DNA of 15,177 nt from an uncultured Bacilli bacterium (GTDB lineage: Bacteria > Bacillota_I > Bacilli_A > RF39 > UBA660): NCBI GenBank assembly GCA_904502155.1, contig CAJGDV010000018.1, forward strand, positions 1 to 15,177, read 5' to 3'. Below the pieces are notes generated by a model that was not told where the DNA came from, searched no databases, and saw only the letters and a program-made list of their open reading frames with translations. Positions 7,088-13,759 of the stretch are shown one piece after another; position 1 is the first letter of the stretch, and every line of letters starts with the position of its first letter. The position numbers and the translations under genes are program-made.

Positions 7088-7111
7088 AAAAAAAATAGGT
7101 TTTCACCTATT
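7088..7111 (-). terminator. Terminator of obgE
   Basis: A 7-bp stem pairs 7094-7100 with 7105-7111 around a 4-base loop, followed on the minus strand by a T-tract complementary to 7088-7095. The obgE stop (7107-7109) is within the stem. Confidence 0.8.
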
Positions 7112-8381
7112 CTTTATATTCGAATTCAAAGTCTAGAATACGAACTGTATCCCCTTCTTTTGCTCCCATACTTCTTAATTTATCATCAATTCCCATTTTA
7201 CGAAGTTTATTTGCAAAACGATTTGCAGCTTCATCAGTTGTGAATCTAGTCATTCTAAGTAGTTTTTCTACTTCATTACCACGAATTACCCATTCGTTTC
7301 CTTCATGAGTGATTGTAAATGGTTGTGTTCTTTCAAATTTGTAAAGGACATGACTTTCGATTTCTTCTTCTTCATAAAGTGGTAGTTTTTCAATTTGATC
7401 TAACATATCTGCAAGTTTAATTAATACTTTGTCTAAACCATCATTAGACATAGCACTAACTGGGAATATTTCTACATCTTTAACTTTTTCTTTAAATATT
7501 TTAAGATTTTCTTCTGCTCCTGGAACATCCATCTTATTAGCAATTATAATTTGAGGTTTTAAAAGCATTTTTTTACTAAAGTTTTCAAGTTCTTTATTAA
7601 TAATTACATAATCTTCATAAGGATCTCTACCTTCCCAAGCACTCATATCAACAACATGAGCTAAAACTCTTGTTCTTTCTATGTGTCTTAAGAATTTATC
7701 TCCTAATCCTCCACCAAGACTAGCTCCTTCGATTAATCCTGGCATATCTGCTACAACAAATGTTCTTTCATCTTTTGTTTTTACAACCCCTAAATTAGGA
7801 CTTAATGTTGTAAAGTGATAAGCAGCAATTTTAGCTTTTGATGCACTTATTTTAGAAATAATAGTTGATTTACCTACAGAAGGCATACCTACTAAACCTA
7901 CATCAGCTAATAATTTTAATTCTATTTTAACTTTTCTTATTTCTCCTGGTTCCCCATTTTCAGCATAAGCTGGAGCTGGATTAGCACGTGTTGCAAAAGC
8001 TATATTTCCTCTACCACCACGACCACCATAAGCAGCTATAACTTCATCATCTTTCTTAACTAAATCAGCAATAACAAGACCACTTTCAACATCTGTTATT
8101 ACAGTTCCTTGTGGAACTCTAACAATAACATCTTCAGCATTAGCACCATGACAACCTTTACCTTCACCATTAGCACCTTTATTACCTCTGATTAACTTTT
8201 TATATCTTAAATCTAATAATGTATTTAAACCTTCATCAACCTTAAAAATAATGTTTGAACCTTTACCACCATTACCACCGAATGGTCCTCCCATTTCAAC
8301 ATATTTTTCACGTCTAAAGGCCATACATCCATTACCACCGTCTCCGGCAATAAGTTCAAGGGTTACTTCATCAACGAACAC
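7107..8381 (-). CDS. obgE: Obg-family GTPase
   Basis: Obg is a slow GTPase that binds the 50S ribosomal subunit and acts in ribosome assembly, stress response and, in Bacillus, sporulation entry. Three domains are visible: a Gly-rich Obg fold (AGDGGNGCMAFRREKY near the start, GGKGSN, GGRGGRGNIAFAT), the G domain with P-loop GMPSVGKST (165-173), DMPGLIEGAS (212-221), NKMD (282-285) and VSAM (308-311), and a C-terminal OCT domain (about 346-424). The frame opens at a GTG at 8390, but that GTG is inside the ribosome site AGAGGTG. A second GTG at 8381 is correctly spaced and gives the family's standard start MFVDEV, so I chose it (424 residues). It has its own promoter and terminator, unlike the Bacillus operon where it follows rpmA and spo0B. 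Confidence 0.97.
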   Translation of the reverse strand: MFVDEVTLELIAGDGGNGCMAFRREKYVEMGGPFGGNGGKGSNIIFKVDEGLNTLLDLRYKKLIRGNKGANGEGKGCHGANAEDVIVRVPQGTVITDVESGLVIADLVKKDDEVIAAYGGRGGRGNIAFATRANPAPAYAENGEPGEIRKVKIELKLLADVGLVGMPSVGKSTIISKISASKAKIAAYHFTTLSPNLGVVKTKDERTFVVADMPGLIEGASLGGGLGDKFLRHIERTRVLAHVVDMSAWEGRDPYEDYVIINKELENFSKKMLLKPQIIIANKMDVPGAEENLKIFKEKVKDVEIFPVSAMSNDGLDKVLIKLADMLDQIEKLPLYEEEEIESHVLYKFERTQPFTITHEGNEWVIRGNEVEKLLRMTRFTTDEAANRFANKLRKMGIDDKLRSMGAKEGDTVRILDFEFEYKE

Positions 8382-8403
8382 ATTAATCACCTCTTTCTTA
8401 AGT

Positions 8404-8432
8404 ATTATACTTTAATTAATATATAAAATCAA
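8404..8432 (-). promoter_or_regulatory. Promoter of obgE
   Basis: On the minus strand TATAAT lies at 8409-8404 and TTGATT at 8432-8427, with a 17-base spacer. It sits directly behind the stop of the upstream gene and about 20 bases before the GTG start. Confidence 0.65.
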
Positions 8433-8435
8433 ATA

Positions 8436-8891
8436 TTATTTCATTATTTCAACAAACATTAAAATAGCTAAAATGAAAATAATAGCATATGTGATATAAA
8501 GATATGCTTGCGCCATTTTATAACTTGCTTTACTACTTAATTTACCCTTATTAAAACAGTATTTTTCAAGTACTGTAATTAGATAATATTTAGAATCAAA
8601 AACAGGTTTTAATTCATTTTTTACTCTTTTAATTTTAATAGATACTTTTAATTTATCCATTCTACCGCTAGCAGTCCAAGAAGAAATATCATCCCATTTT
8701 ATTAATACCTCTTCACCATTATCATTTTTCATATATTTTCTTTCTTGTGTTTGTACATAAAAATTATATTCTTTTGGACTTAATTTCTTTTTAAGTTCAA
8801 CATCGTCTTCAAATGTTCTTAAAAATTTTAAATATAATTTATTAACCATCAAACCATTAGGTTCAATTTTTATTCTTTTATAATCCCTCAT
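8436..8891 (-). CDS. Unrecognised tail-anchored protein
   Basis: I do not recognise this 151-residue protein. Residues 1-125 are hydrophilic, rich in Lys and aromatic residues, with no signal peptide (KIKIE and SIKIKRVKNELKPVF suggest beta strands, and KLSPKEYNFYVQTQERKY is helical). A single hydrophobic segment at about 128-148 ends the protein, so it probably sits in the membrane by a C-terminal anchor with the main domain in the cytoplasm. AGGTGA before the ATG supports the start. A TATAAT (8908-8903, minus strand) lies just upstream without a clear -35. It occupies, with the next two upstream genes, the place where Bacillus has spo0B, but nothing in the sequence suggests it is Spo0B. Confidence 0.75.
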   Translation of the reverse strand: MRDYKRIKIEPNGLMVNKLYLKFLRTFEDDVELKKKLSPKEYNFYVQTQERKYMKNDNGEEVLIKWDDISSWTASGRMDKLKVSIKIKRVKNELKPVFDSKYYLITVLEKYCFNKGKLSSKASYKMAQAYLYITYAIIFILAILMFVEIMK

Positions 8892-8917
8892 ATTTTCACC
8901 TAATTATATAATATCAC

Positions 8918-8940
8918 AAAAAAAGTACTATTTAAAGTAC
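8918..8940 (-). terminator. Terminator of the UPF0316 gene
   Basis: A short 5-bp stem pairs 8925-8929 with 8936-8940 around a 6-base loop, followed on the minus strand by seven T (8924-8918). The gene's stop codon (8928-8930) lies within the hairpin. The stem is short, so termination may be partial. Confidence 0.5.
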
Positions 8941-9443
8941 CCATTATGAACCATTTTTGTCTCATTTACAACAATAAATGCTTTTTCATCTAAATTTTTG
9001 ATAAGTTTTTTTAGATGGTTAAGTCTTTTTTTATTTATTTCCATAAATAATAAATATTTAGGTTGACCTTCATCTCTTCCTTTAATATCAATAACAGAAA
9101 CTGCATAACCTGCTTTTCTAATTGAGTTAACAGTATCGTCATCATTATTACTTAAAATTGCTTGAATAGTTAAATTACCTTCAATAAATACATCTGAAAT
9201 AATACTTCCTATTGCAGTACCACTAGCATATCCTGCAGCATAAGCTATTGCTATAAAAATACTAGTTTCAGGCGTATTTAAAGCCTCCTTAACAATTACA
9301 AACCAAATAAATACTTCGACAAAACCAATCATAGATGCTAATTTAGTTTTCCCTTTAATTGTAACAATTGTTCTTACTGTTCCAAGAGAAACATCAAGAA
9401 TTCTTACAAAAAATATTTTAAGACATAATAAAAATAATCCCAT
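8928..9443 (-). CDS. UPF0316 / DUF2179 membrane protein
   Basis: A 171-residue protein resembling the UPF0316 family (Bacillus YebE type): an N-terminal membrane domain of about three hydrophobic segments containing RILDVSLGTVRTIVTIKG and GFVEVFIWFVIVKEA, a small-residue-rich segment AAGYASGTAIGS, then a cytoplasmic C-terminal DUF2179 domain (from about 90: GNLTIQAIL, RKAGYAVSVIDIKGRDEG, NETKMVHNGYF). The biochemical role of the family is unknown. The frame opens at an ATG at 9458 without a ribosome site. The next ATG at 9443 is preceded by GAGAGGTG, so I use it. The gene follows a 41-residue membrane peptide whose stop lies 12 bases before this start. Confidence 0.85.
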   Translation of the reverse strand: MGLFLLCLKIFFVRILDVSLGTVRTIVTIKGKTKLASMIGFVEVFIWFVIVKEALNTPETSIFIAIAYAAGYASGTAIGSIISDVFIEGNLTIQAILSNNDDDTVNSIRKAGYAVSVIDIKGRDEGQPKYLLFMEINKKRLNHLKKLIKNLDEKAFIVVNETKMVHNGYFK

Positions 9444-9454
9444 ACACACCTCTC

Positions 9455-9580
9455 TCATTTCTTATTAATTGATAATGCATAAAAAATTAAAATTAATATA
9501 ATTATTAGTCCTAATATTATAAAGATATTTAAAATATTACTAACACCAAAAGAATGTGTTACTGTTGCTAATATATTCAT
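9455..9580 (-). CDS. Small single-TM membrane peptide (41 residues)
   Basis: A 41-codon frame starting MNILATVTHSFGVSNILNIF, with an uninterrupted hydrophobic stretch from about 16 to 36 and a basic end (INKK), so a single-pass membrane peptide with its C-terminus probably inside. Support for its being real: AGGTAGGT is well spaced before the ATG, an extended -10 promoter lies just upstream, and the stop is next to the ribosome site of the UPF0316 gene, so translation would be coupled. It is not a recognisable toxin of a known type I module and no family is obvious. A role with the UPF0316 protein is inference from position only. Confidence 0.65.
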   Translation of the reverse strand: MNILATVTHSFGVSNILNIFIILGLIIILILIFYALSINKK

Positions 9581-9602
9581 AAAATTACCTACCTTTATAA
9601 AA

Positions 9603-9631
9603 ATTATAGCAAAACTAATAATTAAATGCAA
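9603..9631 (-). promoter_or_regulatory. Promoter of the small peptide / UPF0316 operon
   Basis: An extended -10, TGCTATAAT, is read on the minus strand with its hexamer at 9608-9603. A poor -35 (TTGCAT) lies at 9631-9626 with 17 bases between. The -35 touches the T-tract of the rpmA terminator. Confidence 0.55.
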
Positions 9632-9632
9632 T

Positions 9633-9653
9633 AAAAAAGGGAGTTAATATCCC
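9633..9653 (-). terminator. Probable terminator of the rplU-prp-rpmA operon
   Basis: A short G-C-rich stem pairs 9639-9642 with 9650-9653 around a 7-base loop, followed on the minus strand by six T (9638-9633). It lies about ten bases beyond the rpmA stop. The stem is only four pairs, so confidence is moderate. Confidence 0.5.
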
Positions 9654-9662
9654 CCCATTATC

Positions 9663-9956
9663 TTAGTGTTTTTCTGGATAAACACTAACTTGTTTTTTAT
9701 CTCTACCAACACGTTCAAATTTAACGTATCCACTAACTTTTGCATAAACTGTATCGTCTGATCCAATTCCTACATTATTTCCTGGATAAACTTTTGTTCC
9801 ACGTTGACGATATAAAATAGAACCACCTGATACATATTCACCATCAGCAGCTTTAGCACCAAGTCTTTTTGCGATTGAGTCACGTCCATTTTTAGTTGAC
9901 CCTTGACCTTTTTTATGAGCGAATAATTGAATATTTAATTCCATTAATTTCATCAT
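9663..9956 (-). CDS. rpmA: 50S ribosomal protein L27
   Basis: L27 sits near the peptidyl transferase centre and its N-terminus reaches the P-site tRNA. The conserved body AHKKGQGSTKNGRDS, GGSILYRQRGTKVYPG and the end KKQVSVYP identify it. It has a Firmicutes-type N-terminal extension ending in IQLF before AHKKG, which must be removed by the protease Prp, encoded just upstream. The frame opens at a GTG at 9968, but this overlaps the ribosome site AGGAGGTG. The ATG at 9956 is the best-spaced start (98 codons including the stop), with ATGs at 9953 and 9944 as alternatives. It is the last gene of the operon. Confidence 0.96.
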   Translation of the reverse strand: MMKLMELNIQLFAHKKGQGSTKNGRDSIAKRLGAKAADGEYVSGGSILYRQRGTKVYPGNNVGIGSDDTVYAKVSGYVKFERVGRDKKQVSVYPEKH

Positions 9957-9971
9957 ATTCCTGGACACCTC

Positions 9972-10277
9972 CTATATATTAATTTTTATATTCTTTTTAT
10001 ATTGTTTTTCTAACTCTTTTAGTAAATCAATTAAGTTATCTATTAGAGTATCCGTAATACTATTATGAGTATTAATAACAATTTCTACAAAACCATCATC
10101 TTGATTGCAAGTAATGTCATTTTGCTTAAATCTACTAATAGCATTAACCGTAGTTATTACCATTGTAGATACACTAGCACAAACAATATCTTTACCATGA
10201 TCATCATACATAGCATGACCTTTGATAGTTATTTTTTCTACTAGGTTTTCTTTTGTTGTTACATTTACTTTGATCAT
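9972..10277 (-). CDS. prp: Ribosomal-processing cysteine protease Prp (YsxB)
   Basis: Prp removes the N-terminal extension of L27, which is essential for ribosome function in Firmicutes that have it. The 101 residues show the family's catalytic pair: His21 in KGHAMYDDHG and Cys33 in DIVCASVS, close to the His22 and Cys34 described for the Staphylococcus enzyme. Its place between rplU and rpmA is the standard one. The ATG overlaps the rplU stop as TAATG and lacks a strong ribosome site, so translation is probably coupled to L21. Its substrate site is visible in the next gene. Confidence 0.95.
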   Translation of the reverse strand: MIKVNVTTKENLVEKITIKGHAMYDDHGKDIVCASVSTMVITTVNAISRFKQNDITCNQDDGFVEIVINTHNSITDTLIDNLIDLLKELEKQYKKNIKINI

Positions 10278-10573
10278 TATTTAACAGCAGTGATTTCCAC
10301 TTTAGTATATGGTTGACGATGACCTTGAGTTTTACGATACTTTTTCTTTGGATTGTATTTAAATACTTTGATTTTTTTGTTTTTACCATGTTTAACTACA
10401 GTTCCAACTACTTGAGCACCATTAACATATGGGCGTCCAACAACACCGTTTGCCATTAAAACTTTGTCAAAAACAACTTCAGCTCCAGCTTCAGCATCTA
10501 ATTTTTCAACATAAATAACTGAACCTTTTTCAACTAAAACTTGTTTTCCTCCTGTTTCGATTATAGCTTTCAT
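10277..10573 (-). CDS. rplU: 50S ribosomal protein L21
   Basis: A 98-residue L21, an early-assembly 50S protein that contacts 23S rRNA and L20. It begins MKAIIETGGKQVLVEKG and shows GTVVKHGKNKKIKVFKYNPKKKYRKTQGHRQPYT in order, the basic RNA-binding tail of the family. TAGGAGGA precedes the ATG. It is the first gene of rplU-prp-rpmA, driven by a near-consensus promoter and a structured leader likely to control it by feedback. Nothing is unusual in the protein. Confidence 0.97.
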   Translation of the reverse strand: MKAIIETGGKQVLVEKGSVIYVEKLDAEAGAEVVFDKVLMANGVVGRPYVNGAQVVGTVVKHGKNKKIKVFKYNPKKKYRKTQGHRQPYTKVEITAVK

Positions 10574-10664
10574 ATTATCCTCCTAACATTCTCTAAGACT
10601 CGCCTTTAAGGTACATAATGTTTTTAACCTTTTCAGTGCGGTTGTAGAGTAAGGCTCTACACAT
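10574..10664 (-). promoter_or_regulatory. L21 leader (cis-regulatory RNA of rplU)
   Basis: The roughly 90-base leader starts with a perfect 7-bp hairpin (TGTAGAG with CTCTACA, minus strand, 10661-10655 and 10649-10643, five-base loop). ACCGCACTG and a second helix, AAGGT with ACCTT (10631-10627 and 10612-10608), follow, then AAGGCGAGTC before the ribosome site. Position and architecture fit the Firmicutes ribosomal protein L21 leader, thought to bind L21 for autoregulation. The loop sequence GCCTT could also pair with AAGGC downstream as a pseudoknot. The family assignment is from memory of its layout. Confidence 0.65.
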
Positions 10665-10670
10665 TTAAAG

Positions 10671-10699
10671 ATTTTACCATAAAAGCATGCTAATGTCAA
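10671..10699 (-). promoter_or_regulatory. Promoter of rplU-prp-rpmA
   Basis: On the minus strand a consensus TTGACA lies at 10699-10694 and TAAAAT at 10676-10671, preceded by TGG, with a 17-base spacer. It is the strongest promoter match in the window and would start the transcript at about 10664, directly before the first leader hairpin. Confidence 0.8.
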
Positions 10700-10729
10700 A
10701 CAAATATCCTTAAAAAATAAAGGAAAACA

Positions 10730-11425
10730 CTAATTAGTTTTAAAATGTTTTTCTTTAAGATAATCTTTTTCAAATTGATTATTTATAATATGTTTTTTAT
10801 ATTTTTTAAAATTATTAATATTATTTATTTTTGTAATTTTAAAATTATAATTATAAAGGTATCTTTCAAGCAAAAATTTATTAAAATAAACATTTTTATC
10901 TTTTAAAAATTTATAAGTATTAAATAAATAGATTATAACAATTATTAATATTGTTAAATTATATTTTAATAATGATATTAAAGTAATAATCGATATTAAA
11001 ATAGTTAAATTGTAACTAACTTTAATAGAAAACAACTTTTCTAATATTAAATGAAGAAGTTTAGAACCATCTAATGGAATAATCGGCATAAGATTAAATA
11101 ATAGTAAAGAATAATTAATTTTTAAAATTTCTTCATCTTTAATGACAAAAAAAAGTAAGAACTGAAAAAAAGGTCCCATTATAGTTAAAAGAAAATCAAA
11201 TATAATAGGTATATTTATTTTCTTATTAAAAATAGTTATTAGTCCAAATGGAACAATAACTATTTTTTCAATTTTTACATTAAGAAGTAAAGCTATAATG
11301 ATGTGACCTAATTCATGAAAAATAGTAATTAAGGTAATCGTTATAAAGGTTTTAAAATAACCTGTAAAAATAGATACTAAAAAAAGAATATAAAAGAAAA
11401 AATTAACCTTTAATATATTCTTCAT
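10730..11425 (-). CDS. SpoIVFB-like site-2 intramembrane metalloprotease (M50)
   Basis: A 231-residue polytopic membrane protein with the zinc-binding motif HELGH (37-41) inside a membrane segment and the second M50 motif NLMPIIPLDG (111-120) supplying the Asp ligand. Size, topology and neighbours match SpoIVFB, which cleaves pro-sigma-K in the mother-cell side of the forespore membrane. The C-terminal 60 residues are Lys/Asn-rich, and I see no CBS domain, which Bacillus SpoIVFB has. The gene overlaps the SpoIVFA-like gene by 23 bases, as expected for an enzyme and its regulator made together, and the Bacillus order (spoIVFA-spoIVFB-rplU) is kept. The substrate here is unknown; without sporulation it could be another regulated membrane protein. 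Confidence 0.85.
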   Translation of the reverse strand: MKNILKVNFFFYILFLVSIFTGYFKTFITITLITIFHELGHIIIALLLNVKIEKIVIVPFGLITIFNKKINIPIIFDFLLTIMGPFFQFLLFFVIKDEEILKINYSLLLFNLMPIIPLDGSKLLHLILEKLFSIKVSYNLTILISIITLISLLKYNLTILIIVIIYLFNTYKFLKDKNVYFNKFLLERYLYNYNFKITKINNINNFKKYKKHIINNQFEKDYLKEKHFKTN

Positions 11426-11972
11426 AATCTAATGTTTTTCCTTCTTTTTTATAAACTAAATATAAATCATTATTTAAAGTATCTCCTATTACTTCACCTT
11501 TTTCAACATAGTCATAAATTTTTACAGAAACATTATTAATATTTCCATACCATAAGTCAATTCCATTGACTTGCTGAATAATAACAGTATTACCATATCC
11601 TTCTTTTTCTCCGATATAAACCACTATTCCAGATTCTTGTGATGGTACTACATAATTATTATTAACTGATAACTTAACTCCTTCTTTATATTTACTAACG
11701 TCTTGATATTCTAAATGTTCTACAAATACTTCTTTCTCTTTTATTTCAGTTGGAATTAAAGTACCAAAGTGTTTTTGATATATTTCATTTATTTTAGAAA
11801 ATGAAATATTAGATTCAAATACATATTTATAAAATGTTTCTTTAATTTTATTATTACTTTTAAATACAATCATTGTTAAAAGAATTAATATAATTAAAAA
11901 TAATATTTTATTAAATTTATTTTTCTTTGGTTTTTTTTTGTATCGTTTTAATGTATAAATGTCATCAGTCAT
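11403..11972 (-). CDS. SpoIVFA-like membrane protein with degenerate M23 domain
   Basis: A 189-residue protein with a basic N-terminus, a membrane segment at about 22-38 and an outward-facing C-terminal M23/LytM-type domain (about 105-185: VPSQESGIVVYIG, YGNTVIIQQVNGIDLWYGNI, YVEKGEVIG). The metal ligands of active LytM peptidases are absent: Gln replaces the expected His after the YGN strand and there is no HxH motif. So it is likely a structural or regulatory domain, as in SpoIVFA, which holds and inhibits SpoIVFB. AGGTGA supports the start, and the preceding mreD stop lies inside that ribosome site. It is the partner of the downstream M50 protease. Confidence 0.82.
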   Translation of the reverse strand: MTDDIYTLKRYKKKPKKNKFNKILFLIILILLTMIVFKSNNKIKETFYKYVFESNISFSKINEIYQKHFGTLIPTEIKEKEVFVEHLEYQDVSKYKEGVKLSVNNNYVVPSQESGIVVYIGEKEGYGNTVIIQQVNGIDLWYGNINNVSVKIYDYVEKGEVIGDTLNNDLYLVYKKEGKTLDYEEYIKG

Positions 11973-11976
11973 ATTA

Positions 11977-12366
11977 TCACCTATGTAATTTTATGTAATT
12001 ACTCATAAAATATGATAAAAAATTTATAATTAAAAATAAAATCATACCACTAAAAAGAGCATTAATATTAAAAGATATATAATTATATGTAAGAAGTATT
12101 AAATATAAAAATATTTTATATAAAATTAAAATAAAAATAAATTTAAAATAATGATTTTTGATTTTAATATATTTATAAATCAAATCTAAAAAATAAAACA
12201 AAATAAAATGTAAAAAGAAAATAGAAGTAAATATTAAATCATAAATTAAACTTATAAAAAGAATTTTTATAGTTTTATTTGATTTAATATTTAATATATA
12301 TATTAAAATACTTATACTTGTTGTAAATCTGGAAAGTATTAGATCTACAAGAAAATATAAAATCAT
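11977..12366 (-). CDS. mreD: MreD-like membrane protein
   Basis: A 129-residue, almost wholly hydrophobic protein with about four or five membrane segments. Sequence identity is hard to judge in such AT-driven Ile/Leu/Phe-rich protein, but it directly follows mreC with an ATGA overlap, the usual MreC-MreD order. MreD is a membrane component of the elongasome that guides lateral wall synthesis. It is shorter than the usual 160-170 residues. The next gene starts within a few bases of its stop. Confidence 0.75.
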   Translation of the reverse strand: MILYFLVDLILSRFTTSISILIYILNIKSNKTIKILFISLIYDLIFTSIFFLHFILFYFLDLIYKYIKIKNHYFKFIFILILYKIFLYLILLTYNYISFNINALFSGMILFLIINFLSYFMSNYIKLHR

Positions 12367-13082
12367 GATTCGCCTCTATCTAATACTCCTACATAATGAA
12401 AATTGTTAAAATTACTACTTGGCGTTATTTTAAGATTATATGATAAATCAAAATGATCTTTACTAATTCTAGTAACCTTTCCTATCAAAATGCCGGTTGG
12501 ATATACTTCACCAAGTCCAGTTGTATATATTAAGTCTCCTTCTTTAATAATAGCTAAATCATCAATTCCTTCAATAATAAATGAATTAGTCTTTTCTTCA
12601 TACCTAGATAATATACCATATACTTTTTTACTTTCTGTTTGTATCATGATAGATATTTTATTATATATATCAGGACTAGTTAATAATTTAACTTTACTTG
12701 TATTATTTGATACTTTTATTGTTTTACCTAAAAGTCCTTCATTAGTAACAACGGCCATATCGTTCTTAATACCGTCTTTTTTGCCTTTATCTATTGTAAC
12801 GATATCTAGGTATTCTTCTAAGTTTCTTGCTATTACAGTAGCATTTATAATCTTATATTCGCTTGTTATTGTATTTAATTCTAAAAGTTTTTTTAGTTCA
12901 TTTATTTCTTCTTTAAGAGCATTATTATTACATAAATTAATATTTTGCTCTTTTTTTAAAACATTATTAATTTTAAAAACATCATTAAAAAAATATTCTA
13001 CTTTTAATAATTTTCTATCATCATTTAAACTTGCGTTTAAAATTAAAATAATCATAATTCCAAAAAAAATTTTTTTAAGCAT
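12363..13082 (-). CDS. mreC: Cell-shape protein MreC
   Basis: MreC is the extracytoplasmic scaffold of the elongasome and interacts with PBP2 and MreD. The 239 residues have an N-terminal membrane segment (4-16), a coiled coil (about 33-72, ELKKLLELN) and the paired beta-barrel domain: IINATVIARN, DKGKKDGIKNDMAVVTNEGLLGK, VKLLTSPD, GILSRYEE, GDLIYTTGLGEVYPTGILIGKV. It is shorter than the roughly 290 residues of Bacillus MreC. It starts as TAATG over the radC stop and ends as ATGA over mreD. mreB, which normally stands between radC and mreC, is missing here, with no remnant. Confidence 0.94.
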   Translation of the reverse strand: MLKKIFFGIMIILILNASLNDDRKLLKVEYFFNDVFKINNVLKKEQNINLCNNNALKEEINELKKLLELNTITSEYKIINATVIARNLEEYLDIVTIDKGKKDGIKNDMAVVTNEGLLGKTIKVSNNTSKVKLLTSPDIYNKISIMIQTESKKVYGILSRYEEKTNSFIIEGIDDLAIIKEGDLIYTTGLGEVYPTGILIGKVTRISKDHFDLSYNLKITPSSNFNNFHYVGVLDRGES

Positions 13083-13759
13083 TATATATCACCATTTTCA
13101 AAGAAACTATAATATCCTGTGTCCGAGATTATTATGTGATCAATAATATGAATATTAAATAGTTTCCCTATTTCTATTAATTTTGCTGTTGTTTCTAAGT
13201 CATCCCTACTTGGAGTTACATTACCGCTAGGATGATTATGTATACAAATAATAGCTGTTGCATCACATTTATATGCCTCTTTAAATACTTCTCTAGGATG
13301 AACCATACTATGATTAACTGTTCCTTTAAACAAAACTTTTTCTTTAACAATTTTTTTAGATGAATCTAAGTAAACAGCACAAAAATGTTCTTGCTTTGAT
13401 TTTCCTAAAGTATTTTTATAATATTCAAAAATAATATTAGGATTAGTAAATTTAATATTATTAATACTACTAATTTTAGTATTTATCCTTTTTCCTAATT
13501 CTATACTTGCAAGAAGATCTATTGCTTTAACATTTCCAATACCATTTATTTTTTTTAAATTATTATAATCAATAGTTGCTAGTTCATTAATATTATTTAA
13601 TTTAGATAAAATTTCTGATGCTATTTCTTTAGAACTTTTATTTTTAGTTCCTGTTTTTATAATAATAGCTAATAGTTCTTCATTTGATAAATTTGATGGT
13701 CCCACTTTTAAAAGTCTTTCTCTCGGTCTATCTGTTAATGGTATATTTTTAATTTTCAC
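13082..13759 (-). CDS. radC: RadC-family JAB/MPN protein
   Basis: A 225-residue RadC (YsxA-type). An N-terminal UPF0758 region is followed by a helix-hairpin-helix motif (about 66-82, KKINGIGNVKAIDLLASIELG) and the JAB/MPN metalloprotease-like domain with HNHPSGNVTPSRDD (174-187), holding the conserved His and Asp ligands. Its molecular role is not settled; a direct DNA-repair role has been doubted. The start is a GTG at 13759, supported by AAGGTGG seven bases before it, and overlaps the preceding gene by 11 bases. In Bacillus radC also stands in front of mreBCD. Confidence 0.94.
   Translation of the reverse strand: MKIKNIPLTDRPRERLLKVGPSNLSNEELLAIIIKTGTKNKSSKEIASEILSKLNNINELATIDYNNLKKINGIGNVKAIDLLASIELGKRINTKISSINNIKFTNPNIIFEYYKNTLGKSKQEHFCAVYLDSSKKIVKEKVLFKGTVNHSMVHPREVFKEAYKCDATAIICIHNHPSGNVTPSRDDLETTAKLIEIGKLFNIHIIDHIIISDTGYYSFFENGDI

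Noticed and set aside
10204..10389. A 61-codon frame overlapping rplU and prp on the minus strand
   Set aside because: It is out of frame with two firmly identified genes, has no ribosome site and shows only Lys/Asn-rich sequence.
10707..10732. Small inverted repeats (TCCTT/AAGGA) behind the M50 gene as a terminator
   Set aside because: The T-run lies in the loop and not behind the stem, so it does not fit an intrinsic terminator.
12490..13146. A 218-codon open frame on the plus strand opposite mreC
   Set aside because: It is antisense to a clear mreC, has no ribosome site or family features, and its Ser/Ile/Leu composition is what antisense reading of AT-rich coding DNA gives.
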